From Membranipora membranacea (Eukaryota > Bryozoa > Gymnolaemata > Cheilostomatida > Membraniporidae), in assembly GCA_914767715.1 (NCBI GenBank), contig OU612067.1, positions 30,848,162 through 30,912,161 on the forward strand: a DNA stretch of 64,000 bases, written 5' to 3'. A program made the translations under genes and the position numbers. The notes beneath the pieces were generated by a model. The model worked only from the letters and a program-made list of their open reading frames with translations. It had not been told where the DNA came from and made no database searches. Of this stretch, positions 23,701 through 38,700 are shown in pieces; the first letter of the stretch is position 1; each line of letters starts with the position of its first letter.

Positions 23701-26700
23701 ATTGTGGCATCAAATTACTGTCATCGTTTATGATCAAGAAGGAACAACTTAAGACTATCTAAAGATACTGAACTTAATCTCAGTTCCCCTTATCCCCTTT
23801 ATCTACAAGGGGAGGCTGAATCATCTACCCTCTTCCTGGTGAAACAACAGCCAATACTGAATTCAATCATAGCCTCAATTTATATATGCCAAAATCAGTA
23901 CATCACTGATTAGACAAACAAGGTGTCAAACAGCTCACCTGCCCATCAGAAGCTACGAGACCATTGACACTCTGACCAGGTGATATGACAGTACCATCTG
24001 ATAGTGTCCATATAAAGGTGTCAGCTGTAGGAGAACCACCTGTCAGTGTGGCTGTCAGTGTCACTGATGTGTAGTCAGGTGACTCTGTTACTGAGCCTGT
24101 CAATGTACCAGGTACGGCTGTAGGAATAGAAATAAAAATGGCATACTTAGCACTATCGTATTGTCTATTTCAGAGTTTTCAGATACACAAAAGTAACTTT
24201 TGTTTACATCCAAAGATAAAGTAAAAGCTTGTATCATCATAATTGCCAAATTCTGATCATTTTCCATATGCCTCCCCCCCCCCCCCTTATTACCATGAAC
24301 TGCCAGCAAGTATGTAGTTACATCACTTCCATCCAGAAACATTTCAATAATAACATAAATATCACTCTTTGTCCGGAACATCTTTACCGCTATAACTTTA
24401 ACTCACCAGGTCTCCCATCTACTGTAAAAGTATAGAAAGCATTCCATCTATCTCCTGATGAAGCAGTAAACCTGATGGATTGTGGGATATCTGTACGGCC
24501 GTTTGATAGCTGAAGCGTGTATGTTACTGTACCATCAGAGTTTGTCTACAAGGGTATGATTAATCATTATTATCTGGGTTGCCTTCTTTTCAACTCCAAG
24601 GGTGCAACTCTAAAATATCACAAGGCATTGGTTTTTGCTTGCCTCATTGATGATTTGGCTAATGCTGCCATCATGATGACCAAATCAAGCTATTCATAAC
24701 CGTCTGAATCCACAGTAAACACAAGCACCAACCTGCGCCTGAGATGCCATATATCCATCTATATTTAGACCAGGTGATATGACAGTACCATCTGATAGAG
24801 TCCATGTAAAGGTGTCAGCTGTAGGAGAACCACCTGTCAGTGTGGCTGTCAGTGTCACTGATGTGTAGTCAGGTGACTCTGTTACCGAGCCTGTCAATGT
24901 ACCCGGTACTGCTGCAGCTAAAACAAAATACATGATATACCCATCACTGATATAAAGCATTTACAGTGTGATAAGGTATAACACAACAATTATTATTTAC
25001 AACAATAGTTTTCATCAGGAATCTTTTCGAAAGTCCAATTTTTGCCTTACCATCCACTGTAAAAGTATAGAAAGCATTCCACCTGTCTCCAGATGAAGCA
25101 GTAAACCTGATGGATTGTGGGATATCCGTACGTCCGTTTACTAGTTGAAGTGTGTATGATACTGTACCATCAGAGTTTATCTGCAAGGTAAACATGAATC
25201 ATTATAGCACATGCCGCTCTCATTTGATTCAAAGTAACCACTCATATACTCATAAAATACTGAGTTAAATGCCATCTCCCACAAGACACATATAAAAAAA
25301 ATATCCGAGAAACCTGTACATCTCCTGGTACGATATATCTGCGTATTATAGAATACTGAGCGTGATGTCATGTAAGCTTCATTGTGGCAGCTCAACTTCA
25401 ATTGCATAGTTAAATCTAAGAAATCTGTACATCTCATGGTAAAACGAACAACGAGATAAATCACTCACCTGTGCCTGAGATGCCATAAATCCATCTATAT
25501 TTAGACCAGGTGATATGACAGTATCATCTGATAGAGTCCATATAAAGGTGCCAGCTGTAGGAGAACCACCTGTCAGTGTGGCTGTCAGCGTCACTGATGT
25601 GTAGTCAGGTGACTCTGTTACTGAGCCTGCCAATGTACCGGGTACGGCTGCAGATAGAAAATAGAAACTGCATTCTCAGCACTGGTGAAGTGTGCAGGAA
25701 AGTTGGACGCAACCGTTGACCATATAATAGCAATCCTAAAGGAATGAGCAAAGGAAATAAAATAACTTGCCCTAGGTCACCTGTGATTGAACAACTTGTT
25801 TCTAAAGTTTGGAAACTCAAGGTCAAGAAAGGGTGTAGAGTAAGTTGTCTTCCCTTGGGTTGTAGACACGGAAACATCTTTATTTCATAATAATTATTTT
25901 GAGTATTATAGCTGACTGAAAAAACATGGCTGCAGAAATTTCAGTGTCAAAAACCCGTTATTACTGAACAGCAGCTCTAAACTTGGCAATATATCTATAG
26001 TAGTTGTCATTCATTGTTCACCATTACCTTATGTATTCCGACTAAAATGCTAATATTATTATACTCATATATCCTTAGAATTAATTACTAGCACCACATG
26101 TCGGTAATTAGTGACAATGATATAAGCTGCACTTTAAAATATAGCTATGATGAAATAGTAAAGGTCACCTTTTATCTTCTTAAACAGGTATGTTTTGTGG
26201 AGTTTGATATGATCACAGACTACACAATAACTGACCACAATTATTCCCGCTAGGTCCATCAATGCTAAAACTTACCAGGTCTGGTGTCTACAGTAAATGT
26301 GTAGAAAGCATTCCATCTATCTCCTGATGAAGCAGAAAACCTGATGGATTGTGGGATATCTGTACGACCGTTTACCAGCTGCAGTGTGTATGATACTGTA
26401 CCATCAGAGTTTGTCTACAAGGGAAAGATCAGTCATCATAGCCTGCATTGCCGGTGATTTGATATTATTCCTTAACATCGGAAGAAACCTTATTTAATCC
26501 AGCTCCCCTTTGACCTGTTGACCTGCATAGATTTTTGATCATCTCTTCCCAAACTATCAATAAGTAGAATCACTCTCAAGCCATCGATTTTTGCCTCATT
26601 GAAGACCTGAGTCAGCTCTTGCCTTGAACAGAATCAGTCTGATCATAACCATCTGAATACACAGTAAATACAATCACTCACCTGTGCCTGAGATGCCATA

Positions 26701-29700
26701 TATCCATCTATATTTAGACCAGGTGATATGACAGTACCATCTGATAGAGTCCATATAAAGGTGTCAGCTGTAGGAGAACCACCTGTCAGTGTGGCTGTCA
26801 GTGTCACTGATGTGTAGTCAGGTGACTCTGTTACTGAGCCTGTCAGTGTACCGGGTACTGCTGTAAACAGAAATAGTGATGGTACACTTAGTGCTATCAT
26901 ATTTTCTACTTCAGAAATTTATAGTCAATTACACAGAAATAAATTTTTTTTACATCCGAAGATGAGATAGAAGCTTGTGTCATAATAATTGCCTAATCCT
27001 GACCGTTTTCCATATGCCTCCCCTCTACCCCCTTTATCACCATCAACTACCAGCAAGTATGTAGGTACGACATCCATGAACGTTCCAATAATTATATAAA
27101 CAATATCACTCTTTGTCCTGATGATCTTTCAGCTAAAACTAAATCTTACCAGGTCTCCCATCTACTGTAAAAGTGTAGAAAGCGTTCCATCTGTCACCTG
27201 ATGAAGCTGTAAATCTGATAGATTGTGGGATATCTGTACGGCCATTTGATAGCTGAAGCGTGTATGTTACTGTACCATCAGAATTTATCTACAAGGGAAT
27301 GATTAACCATAATAGCATACATGCTGATGATTTGATACAAGTCCATAACATCGGATGAAACTTAATTTTTTCCCCAACTTCCCTCCACACATGTTGAATT
27401 TTGCCAGTATCAGGATCTGAGAAATTTGTTCATCTCCACCCAAACAAACAATGAGTAGAATCACTCACAAGAGATTGGATCTTGCTTCATGGTAGATTTG
27501 AGTTGACTTATGTTACCTTATTAAAAGACACTCAGTGTGTTCATAACCGTCCTAATCCACAAAAAACACATCCCCTACCTGTGCCTGAGATGCCATATAT
27601 CCATCTATATTTAGACCAGGTGACATGACAGTACCATCTGATAGAGTCCATATAAAGGTGTCAGCTGTAGGAGAACCACCTGTCAGTGTGGCCGTCAGTG
27701 TCACTGATGTGTAGTCAGGTGACTCTGTCACTGAGCCTGTCAGTGTACCCGGTACTGCTAAAGCTAAAATAAAAACCGTGATCTTTACAACATATTTTTT
27801 ATGAAAATTACAAAGCTCTATTGCACACATCATCCTAAAGAACATTCATCGAAACCTTGGTTGACCGACTGGTAGGTTGCAATACCCACACTTTATCACT
27901 CTCATAATTTTCTAGAATTTAAGTCAGATCAGGTCAATTGAAACATAATACGATGTCCGACCGGATTTTTAAGGGAATCGAGGCTCCTTTGTCTACTGTT
28001 CGACCTCTTGGGTTATAAAATAAATAAAAATTAAGATCTCACCAGCAGGTATATTGAAGGTGTAGGAGGTATTCCACTCCTCCCCAGACATAGCGGAGAA
28101 GGTTATCGCCTGAGGGTCGTAACCTCTGCCTCCCACCAGAGTCAGCGTGTACGTGTGCGTACCATCTGCATTGAGCTGCAAAAAAATAAGTTTGTTTAGA
28201 TACGCCCCTTAGCTGGTCTTTTTGCTTACAATATAATTCAACATTTACAACCTCTATCATAATCTAACTATTTGACTTTTCATTTCAACTGCCAAACTTT
28301 CGTAAAGCATAACTGATTCAAAATCAGTAAATCTGTAACCATAAAAGAACAATTAATTGTGCCTAAAAGGTATACTTAGGTACCTAACAACAACACCACA
28401 CTGAACTCACTACTTTAGGAGATGAGATATAGCCTCCATCTGTAGATCGGTTCCCAGGTGTGATATTCAGACCATTAGGTAACGCCCAGTAGAACTGATC
28501 AGCTGCCGGCGTACCGTCCACTAGAGTGATTATAAGTATCAGATCACTGTCGACTTCTGATGTGCTGCCGGTAACACTACCTGGCACTGTAGTCATAAAT
28601 AAAACTTTAATTGATTGTGAGAGATAAATAATGTCAAAACTTTGTCTAAATCCACTGCTGAGGCAAAAATGCTAACAGTGGTCCTCCATAAGGTGCTATT
28701 ACCAGCCCTCTCAAGTGTCTGCCCCAGTAACCAACCCAGGGTAGCATAAAAGATGCTACAGATGATTTATCAATAAAAGGTTTCAGCAAGGCTACCACGA
28801 ACATAACCATTAACTCCAAACATTTTTAACGAATTTTTTTGCAATTGAAGAAATAGCTGACACTTGCGGTATTTTATTGTTTTCAAAGCTTAGCTTCCAA
28901 TATCCGAACAAATCTATCTTATAAGTGCAGCTTTTATCAGAAGACAATGGAAACTGCAGTATTGAGCTTCAAAATGAGGAGAAAAATTGCAGAATGGCTT
29001 GTAGGGAACACTATTTATAAACTAGTAATACACACCTAGGCTGGCAGGTATTGTCCACGATTTCCTGGAGTACCACAAGATGGTACCATTGTCGGCAACA
29101 GATGAGGCGAAGAGAGTGAACCTTCTCTCCATACCAGAAACAGCGGTTACAGTAAGAGTGGTACTTCTGTTAGTGTTAGAATTAGTCTCCTACAAGAACA
29201 TACACTACATAACCGTGATATAAATTTTAACCAGTGGAATCACAGTTCAACTACTCTGTGATGATGTAAAATTTAGTTTTCATGACAGGTGATCATTGAT
29301 GTCAATAATACTTTGTGATATCCCTATTACAAAAAAACTACACACGTTCCAAACTCTCCAACCTCCCACCCTCTCTGCTTCTTGTTTGTCTTCTGTTATC
29401 CCATTGGAGTTGCTCTCTACTTTGTTAAGGCTACATAACTCCAAAAAGCACCACTTCTATCTTGTGCAATTCACACAACTTTAACCACCCTCTTACCAAA
29501 GCCCAGAAATTTACCTTTGCATATGTAAGCATATCAGACTATGATCAACAATTCTTAAGATACTGGGTATAGCAATGAGTACTCAGGGACTTACCACTGC
29601 ACTAGATCTGCCCTCTCCAGCTGGGTGTGTTATCTTTGTCCCGTTATCTAAATGATCATTCCATGAGAATGTGTTAGGAGGAGGGACGCCTCCTATCACC

Positions 29701-32700
29701 TGACCATTAATCATGGTAACACCTGATTCTGTAATCATCTCTCCTTTTACTGTGCCAGGGACTACAGAAAACATTAACAAATAGAATAAGATTCAGTGAG
29801 ATTGCCAGGACAATCTCACTGTTTCAAATTTGTTTGGTTGTTCTAGTAAGGAATAGGTACTCAATGTGTTGGCTCCAATTGGCTGGCTGGTCAATTCTCT
29901 ACCAAACAGACAATCGATTCAGAGCCAACACATTGACTGGGATACGGTGATAAGATAAAAGGTGAGAGCATGGGAGTGACAGCTTTAGGTAAAGAATAAG
30001 ACGACAACTTAACAACTGGAATCTATATGTCAATGCCTCCCTGATGCCTCCCTGATCCCACAGTTTTACCAACTTGTGCCCTCATCACACTTGCACTGTG
30101 AACATAATATAGTTTATGCTGGAAGTTGATCCAGAGAGAATGAGAGGGGGAACCAGAGACATCGTCTATTAGGGGATTGGGGGAATAACAAGAGACAGAT
30201 TAACATATTATAGGATTGACAGACTGGAATACCAGAAAAATAAATCAGTACCTGTATCAAACTGCATTGGAGCTGAAAATTTAAAGCAGTCAAATCAAAA
30301 CATCTCTAAACAGCAATATTTTCTGTTTATACTATAAAAGACAGTGGGTCAATTATTTTCAGAATGTTATTGCCTCACCCAAATACAAGGCCTATTAGCA
30401 TAACTGTAGGTCAATATTGCTTATTTTGAAGGATCTGCTTTCAAACCTCTCCGAAACAAAATTGAGCACATTGAGCAGCTTGGCAAAGGCTTGAAAGCTT
30501 TATTGTGCACATTTTTTCGGCCTAGACCACAATATTCACTGTGATAATTTTAACCCGAAAAGGCTGTCTCACCCCCATATTCATACATACTTAGACTTGC
30601 AGGTATAGTCCAGCTCCTCTCAGAAGACCATAGGACATTGTCATTATCATCTTCTGATGTCACACTCAGAGTGAATCTCCTGTCAATCCCTGATACTGAG
30701 GGGACTGTCAGGGTGGTAGTTGGATTAGATCTAACATTAGTCACCTGAAATGAGAAGGGAACTATTTGTAACGATAAGATTAACTACAAATAAGACCAAC
30801 CCATGTACAAGATCCCAAGCGGAGTCAAAATATCAGTTTATTTCTGTAATTTGGAGTTACCTTCCCAAAGAACTTTATGTTTGTTATTTGTGTATAAATA
30901 TATAATGCATGCATCTGGGTATATGTTTTAAATCGATCTAATAAAGTGAGGAGGACTTCAACAGAGCACTGCACAGTGTTACTCACCACAGCACTAGACC
31001 AGCCCTGCCCAGCAGGGTAGGAGATGAATGTCCCATTATCTAACTGTTCTGTCCACATGTAACTAGTCGGAGGAGGTAACCCACCAACAACCTCAGCAGT
31101 TATAACTGACATATCTGTTTCAGTGACGAGGTCTCCCTCCACGACGCCTGGTTCTGCGATATAAACAAAATAATATAGCAGCCAGTGCACATACGACTAC
31201 GTGGTATTATTGTTCAAACGTTACACACCTTGAGACATCAGCACCAGATGCAAGTTTCGCAGCGCTCAAACAGTGAATCCAGGGGAGCTTTTTATCATAA
31301 AACGTTCTTAGTAACAGGAGTACACTAATTACAAGATTCCTAGATTACATGCGTCGAATCTAGCAACAGAATCAGTCACTTGTGTAGAAGACTGACTTTT
31401 CATCACCAAAGCCATATCTATCTATACCCTTCAGACATTGAAGCCTTGGAACAACAAAAAGGAGGTTACTGATTATTTTTATAACCGACATACCTGATGG
31501 GTAGGAGTAGATGGACACAGGTACTTCTCGACTTAGTGTATAACCGTTACTCTGGATAAACGTAAGCTTGAATATCCTCGTAGTGACACCATTAGACCAC
31601 TGATCAACTGTGATACCGTCCAACACTGCAATAAACATCTGCGGGTCTGCAGGACTCAGCTGAAACAATAGAAGAGTTGTATTGTGAATAGCTTCAGCAC
31701 TTTAAGCTGTAAGAGAATGGTTGAGTAGTCAAATTTCACACAAACAAGCCCATGAGCAATCACATTATACAGATGAGACTAGGTATAATATTAGCCCGTT
31801 GTATACTTTATATCATATTTCTATCAGCTCACATATTTTCTCGGCAGGAAACGTTTTATTTGTCAACATTGACGCAATAAAGGTTCATACATACATACTT
31901 ATAATATAGGGAAATGTCTGTATTAAATTATTTGCTTTGCCAAGCAGATCGAAGTTGGAATTTTTTCTGACTCATGATAATACATCGCAACCAATCTGAC
32001 ACAGCGTTCAGTTCAAACTAAGTCCGGGTTACGGTTTGCTTGGTGTTCGTTTATCAACCATCGCCAATCTAGAATGAGTTAGGTGGTTGCCACTAATATA
32101 ATGTTAAGTTCATAATCATAAGTTTGATTACTCACTGTATGGTTGGCAGTATATGGTGCCTGAGTACTGGGACTGTTTAGTCTCGACTGCTGATCAAACT
32201 CCCAGAATACATCAGTAAGTGGATCAGACACATCTGATATAACACATCTTACAGTGCCTGAATTGTCTCCCTCGCTCACAGAGAAACTACAGTTGAGTGA
32301 AGGCCTCACAATCGATTCTAAAAAATGAGATTTTGGTTTTCAATTAAGCGTCGCCATTCCATGTTTTTGCCCTTCTTTCAATCTCAGTAGATCTTCACCA
32401 TTGGACAATTTTGAAAAAATGTAAAAGCTGTAAATTTGCATAATTATTATGATCAAAGCAAGATGCTAATTTTACTACCACTGCATCCTATGGCGTTGAT
32501 TTTGTCCTATGCAGATTACAAAATAAAAAATAAAAATGGGTGTATAAGGCAATAATTTGATGACCGTGTTGATACTACAACATTTTCCTTACCGACATGA
32601 AATCTAGCGTTGACGAAATTGCCAGTGATTTTAGGATTGCTGACGTGGAACAATGTCTGATCATACGCAGGGTCAGCAGTCCAGAGACGGTTGATGAGCT

Positions 32701-35700
32701 CGTACACAGTTCTGACTCTCTGAAGACCTCGAGTGGATCCAGTCACTCTATTAATGTCTACACCGATGACATCAAAATCTGATGTCACATCGACATCTTT
32801 AAGATATTGCTGTAAATAAACAGACCACACAACTAAGGGCTATATGCTACTTTTCTCAACCATTAGATGCTGTTTTATGTTGACAGTAAGAATGAAATAA
32901 AACACAGCATCACATCAACAGTTCTGTTATACAATTAGTAAAATAGAAAATGGTGGGAAATCTAGAAGTTAAGTTGCAGTATGTTGGAGTTGCCTACCTT
33001 TTATCAATGAGAAAATAACTTTCAATATATGAGTTGCATATTTGGATGGGTGAGAGCAGGCAGGGTGAGATGTATGACACACACTGCCCACTCTGTGACA
33101 CACTGTGACACTCGGTGACACTCTGACACTCTGTGACACTTCAGACTTACTCTGTATGGTAACTCATTAACATGCCGCCCTCCAATAGATTGAAATGTCA
33201 GACTGTAGTCCTTTCCCTCACGAAAGAAGAGATTACGGGGTGGTGCATTCATTGACGATGCAACTTGGACATTCCCTGACTCTAGATCCTGAGCAATGAT
33301 CTCGTAATACTGATTTGACTCTGTATAGAAAAAAAGCCAGTATAGAAGCTTTTGATCTTTTTTCCGAAATTGATGAAGATTGAAAATGATAAAGTCTTCT
33401 TAGCAAAAGATGAAAAGCAAAAAGATGTACTTAATTTTTGTGAGAATCACAAAAATAATGAATTTTCTTGCAAAATGAACAGTTGCATTTTAATCTTAAA
33501 ACAAGCAAAAACCCAATACCTATTTCTCTAACTCGGAAGTTTTGTCAGTAACGCTTTTCAGAACATAGGAAATAATAGTACCAAGGTAACAGATTGTAAG
33601 TTTCATTAAGATAGGATAACTCACGCTGTACTTGTAGCCTGTTTATATCAGAGACGAGTCCATACTCAGATTTATAGGTCAGCTGATATAGTCCAGGATC
33701 TACTGTCTGAGCATCTCTTACTGTCAGAGTAACCTGTCAATATACAGTGAGAGGATACTGAGACCCAGTGAGGCACTGAGAAGCATAAAGAGTCACGTGG
33801 TTCTCATGAGAAATGACACCACAGGCCAGAGTTAAGGCAGTACAAACAAATACCCCTTGGCTCAACTGGAACTTTTAACAGCCCAATTCAAAGTTAGAAG
33901 TGAAGTTGGAGAGGATATTCTCATCTACGCTGAATGGCAACAAGGCTTGAATATCATCAATGATAGAGTCAAAAACATCGAGCAAAGAGACTAGAGATGC
34001 AGTTGTAGTCTGGGCATTACATTGACATGAGTGTTCTTGTCATCTTTTCACCCTCTTACTCATGAAAACAATAAGCAGAAGTTTTACCTGCATGACATAC
34101 AGCATGCCTCTCAGCCTAGGCTCAGTAGCTACCAGGCTATACCGTGTTGTGTTAGTGAAAAGGTCTGTCATTATCAGAGTTGCATTCCCTTCAGCGACCA
34201 TAATCGGTAATCCCGGAGGCTGAAACAGATTAGATTAGTATGTAGAGCAAAAAGAAAAACTTGAGTGGATTAAATGTTTGGCTGTAATCACATAATAAAC
34301 GGCACAACAAATGTATATCCCACAAAGCTGAGGAAGTGCTGTTGGGAGAATTCTTCGGAATCAGTTAATACAGCGGCTGGGATTTTCAGATGAAGAATTT
34401 ACAATACTGATATACGTAAAATGGCCCTGCCGAAGTAGAATATTGCACACTCAACATACAGCAAGATTTGTCACAATACTGAAACCACTTCTGAATAAAA
34501 TCAGAATTTTACTTTTTCAAATTCAATAAATGTAGCAAAGAACAGCTGAGGTGATGCGTGAGGTTCAGATTGTGATGCAGTTGCAACAACAAAACATAAA
34601 TTCAAGCGGTGGGGCTGTGATTTTTGTGCTAGGTGTTTGATCAAACTGAGTATGTATGACGATATAACATTACCCTTTGTTTCGTTATGTGAAAAAATAC
34701 ACCGTGACCTCACTACCTGATTTCAACTACCTGATTCTGATGTGAGCCAGATTTGTTCCGCTCAAATGGCAACTTGTGTACCGGTAAAATTAGTGGTATT
34801 ACGTGGATTAGCGAATTCGATAACAAGTAGTTTATTGTTTTAGGTAAACCGCTTGGATGGTAATCTTGTACTTCATGTTGCGGAACAAACACGGGTGGTC
34901 AGATTTGATCTTAGGAAACAATAAGCTGTTGGGATTAGGGTAACTACCTACTGTTAATCATCAACCTGTTGATTATAAGCTGAAATTCTAATCTTGATTC
35001 AGTCTCTGTAAAACGATCATACTGTGCATTTCATTTGATACACATCTGACTTGTAGTAATTTCATAATATAATAGAAAAATTATTCAAAAATGAAAACCA
35101 TTCAGGAATTATGAGTCACTAATTTTAAGAAATCTCCAAGATTTTGATCTGTTTTGTAGTGCAGGTCAGAAGATTAGTTTCGTAGATCAGTTTATAAAAT
35201 CGGTCAAATATAGTTCAATTAACGGAGAGGGCAAAAAGTTTAATGCTAAGAAAACCATGAAAGCTTGGCAGGACCAAAAAAGCTGTAAGGTAAAGCCCAC
35301 CTGCTGTTTCCAGAGTTGTAGGACTTGATGAGAGGTGATGTTAGTAGCGTATACAGTCCAGAGTAGACTAGCAGTCTGCCCGTCAAACACAGTAATATTC
35401 TGCTGAGCTATCACTGCATTACTGACACGACAATCCTCATCAACCGAGCCATCTCCGTCATCATCTATACGGAGAAAAATAGACAACTGCCTAAACACTT
35501 TGCAATGTACAGAGATTGATGTTGGTTACAAAAATTGAGTAGAAAGGAGCTAGATTCATGAGTTAGTTGAATTGTATGTATGGTTGTTTTATTTTTTTCC
35601 ATGTACTAGGTCATATTGGACCACCCTATTTAACGGGCCCGAAAAAGCTTGATGAGAGGAAAACGCCATGCTTTTCTTCGCTTTTTTGTTTCTGATTATT

Positions 35701-38700
35701 CAATCCTCCCACCGAATTTAGATCGGAAATAGCGAAAACGCAATAGAAAACTGGAAATACCTGTGTCATCACAGAATTCTTCATCTATCCGTGCATCACA
35801 ATCATTGTCCAGCCCATCAGTAGGTTGAGCCAGGCTCTGTGTACAGGCAGGGTTTATCACCTGTAGGAGAGAGTCAGTGAAATTAACTATGAGCAACTGA
35901 TAAAGGCAAAATAATTTTGGCTACCTGCTGTTCGGGTATCGATTAGATTTAGCACGGGTACATCCTACTTCAATTCCAGTGCCCGGTACCTAAAAAATTA
36001 ATCAGAGGTGAAGCTCTCAGGGTGGCTACGTCAATAAACTTACAAAAAAAACCGAATTGACATCCACGCGAGCCAGGTTTACCTACTATCAGCCAGTTTA
36101 TATTACCTCAGTAGGTACAACTCAGAATGTGATCACAACACCGCTAAAATTACTCTCAAGTGTTGTAGGAAATAAATTAATCATTTAATTAGTTAATTTC
36201 CTGTCATGACTTTTAAAAAGCCTCAGTTAATGTGTGCTAAGTCTAAGATTCTTAGCGAATCATCCATTCTTGCTGGTTAGTAAGAAACAGAACATTGGGC
36301 TTTCCTCCTGAAGAGGGATGCAAGGTGCCCTAGATCCTATAATCATATTAGAAAATTAGAATGCATCCTAGATGTGAGGCCATAAGAGGTCTCCTGAACT
36401 GTGTTTCAGTAAGTTGCCAAAACTGAAACTGGCACTAATCGGCCATTGGCAGTGACTCTTTGATCTGAGCCATTAGACTGAGAAGCCATCATCCATTCTA
36501 CAGACCTGTAGTCTCATACCGCCCATATACGCGTATGACTCTCTGTCTCCAGCTCCGTATATAATACACATAAAGCTGGTGTCTTCTCTGATAGTACCAA
36601 TAGTGTGAGTTCCTGAGGTGATATTCAGATAGGCTGTGACCAGGGGCTCTCGACCGCCCGCATTTGTGTTAGGGATGTCTACCCAGTTAGAGTGAGGGAA
36701 AGCTGTATTCACATTTTCACCATTTATGACGACCTAAGTAAATAAAAAGTCAGTTTTTGATTTACTGTGATGCTGCTTTTTACACATCAATACCAATGGT
36801 CCACAGGGGAGCAGACAGAACAGTATGACCAAGTTGAAAATATAAATGGGATATGTTTAGTGACCATTTTCCAAATCCACATATATTCTAGTTGTGAATT
36901 CCGATATATGTTGTGTTTATTAAGGGTTATAAGATTTACAGGAGGCAGAATCAAATTAAGTAAGCTAACATGATGCAACTTATATAACTTAGATTATCTT
37001 TCTACATAAACTAACAAAAATACAATGATTCAGGGGGGCAATGAGTTGAAGTCGTAGGAGTCAATGGCCTGTCGAAACTATACAGGTGTCCACCAAAAAC
37101 ATTCTTCTCTCTTGGCAACAGAAGATAGACACGGACTTAGCTACGGAGCTTTAGAAATGGAAGATATTCTAAATATGAAGTCCTCTAGAACATTGCAATT
37201 ATACGGCTCATCAAAATCATTTGTCATCATAATCAGGTAATGTGTAACTGATAAACTATTAGTATATTATATTATATTGTTTGCTGAGTAATTTTTTGGG
37301 ATCATTGAAAACACATTATAGAGGGATCGCTCACACCAATGCTCAGTACACTAACCCAATTTTGGTTATCATAGCAAACGGGGACCATTTGTATGTATTT
37401 TGTATGATAGGAAAAGAGACGCAAGTCGCCCAGCAGTGTATGATATTGGAAAGAGACGATACTCTAAATTTGGTCTATGATTAAATTAAACGGAACTTTC
37501 ATCACTCTCTATCTAAGCACCTCATAATAGACCAGCAAAACTCACACACCATCAAAATAACTGCACAGACTCAAACTTGTACCAGTATTACATTTTAATT
37601 CTTCTATTAGAATTATTTTATAATCACACTTCCATTGGTGCACCTGCGCTAAGAATAATATTCATATAATGTAACATATAACTTACCGAGTCTAGTTTAT
37701 CCTTCCTGATGACGATGGTAAGATAGTTCTGATAAGTGCTCGCTCCGGAATATTTAGCTGTAGCCAGTGTGTAGCTCTGTGCATACTGCTCTTCTGGTAT
37801 TATCAAGGTCATCGCAGGGTCAGCCTAATAAAATAAAGGAAGGTAATAACAGTAAGCTACTGAGTACTAAAACTTTATAAATGCGGCAAGTTATTTCACA
37901 TCTTAGCTTGCCTGGAAAGCTGAAAACAAAACTATTGGCCAGTGATCACAACCATATATCTCTTTAAACTTAATTTGCATAGCTTTCAATCGATGAGAAT
38001 ATTTTTCAATTCAGCCATCGAGAAAAAAAGGGTCACTTTTCAACTGAATCAAATTAATTGTGTGCTTGACTCTTTTATTTCTAACATCACCTGTAACTCA
38101 GTAATGAATCCCCCCAGGGTATTTTATTACACTCTCTGATTTCTCACCTGTATTTGGGAGTGTGCTGACAGCTGACTCATAACCACAGTAGCCACCATGA
38201 TGGGTTTAGTAGCCGTCACATAGTGTGGACTACTAGTGCTCACTTTAAGTTGTATATTTCCTCCAGCATTACAAACATACGGCTTTCCATCGACCTGTCA
38301 GATATAGAGATATAGAGAGAGTGAATATATACCAAAAATCTCACAATAGACTTGTAAGTGAATTGGGGTGTTTCAAAAAATAATCTGCTTCAGATTTACA
38401 AGTGATCACATTCTTTTAAGTCACCAACCACTTATGAACCATATCAAACATATAACCTCTGTGATCAATCTATCCATTGTCAAGTCACTATCTATGGCCA
38501 CCAATAAGTAAATCATGATTCAGATGTAAGCAGCATCTAGATGTATCATTTTGTATGTCACCTTCATATACCCCACAATGCAATTCTCCATATTCAGGAT
38601 ATTGATACCATAGATATGTTGACCTGATCTCTCCAGGCTAAAGTTGCATTGTGGGATTTTTCTGCATATGCTGTACAATAAACTGAAGAGATTTGGGCAA

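Noticed and set aside
35301-35860. Bacterial contamination or transfer because of the MopE-like motif.
   Set aside because: The motif is interrupted by a spliceosomal intron and flanked in frame by animal-type domains.
29000-36000. Splitting the long minus-strand locus into two or three genes.
   Set aside because: No internal signal peptide, TM or stop; every exon junction from 42.7 to 14.6 kb keeps frame. One gene is the simplest reading, though transcripts should confirm it.
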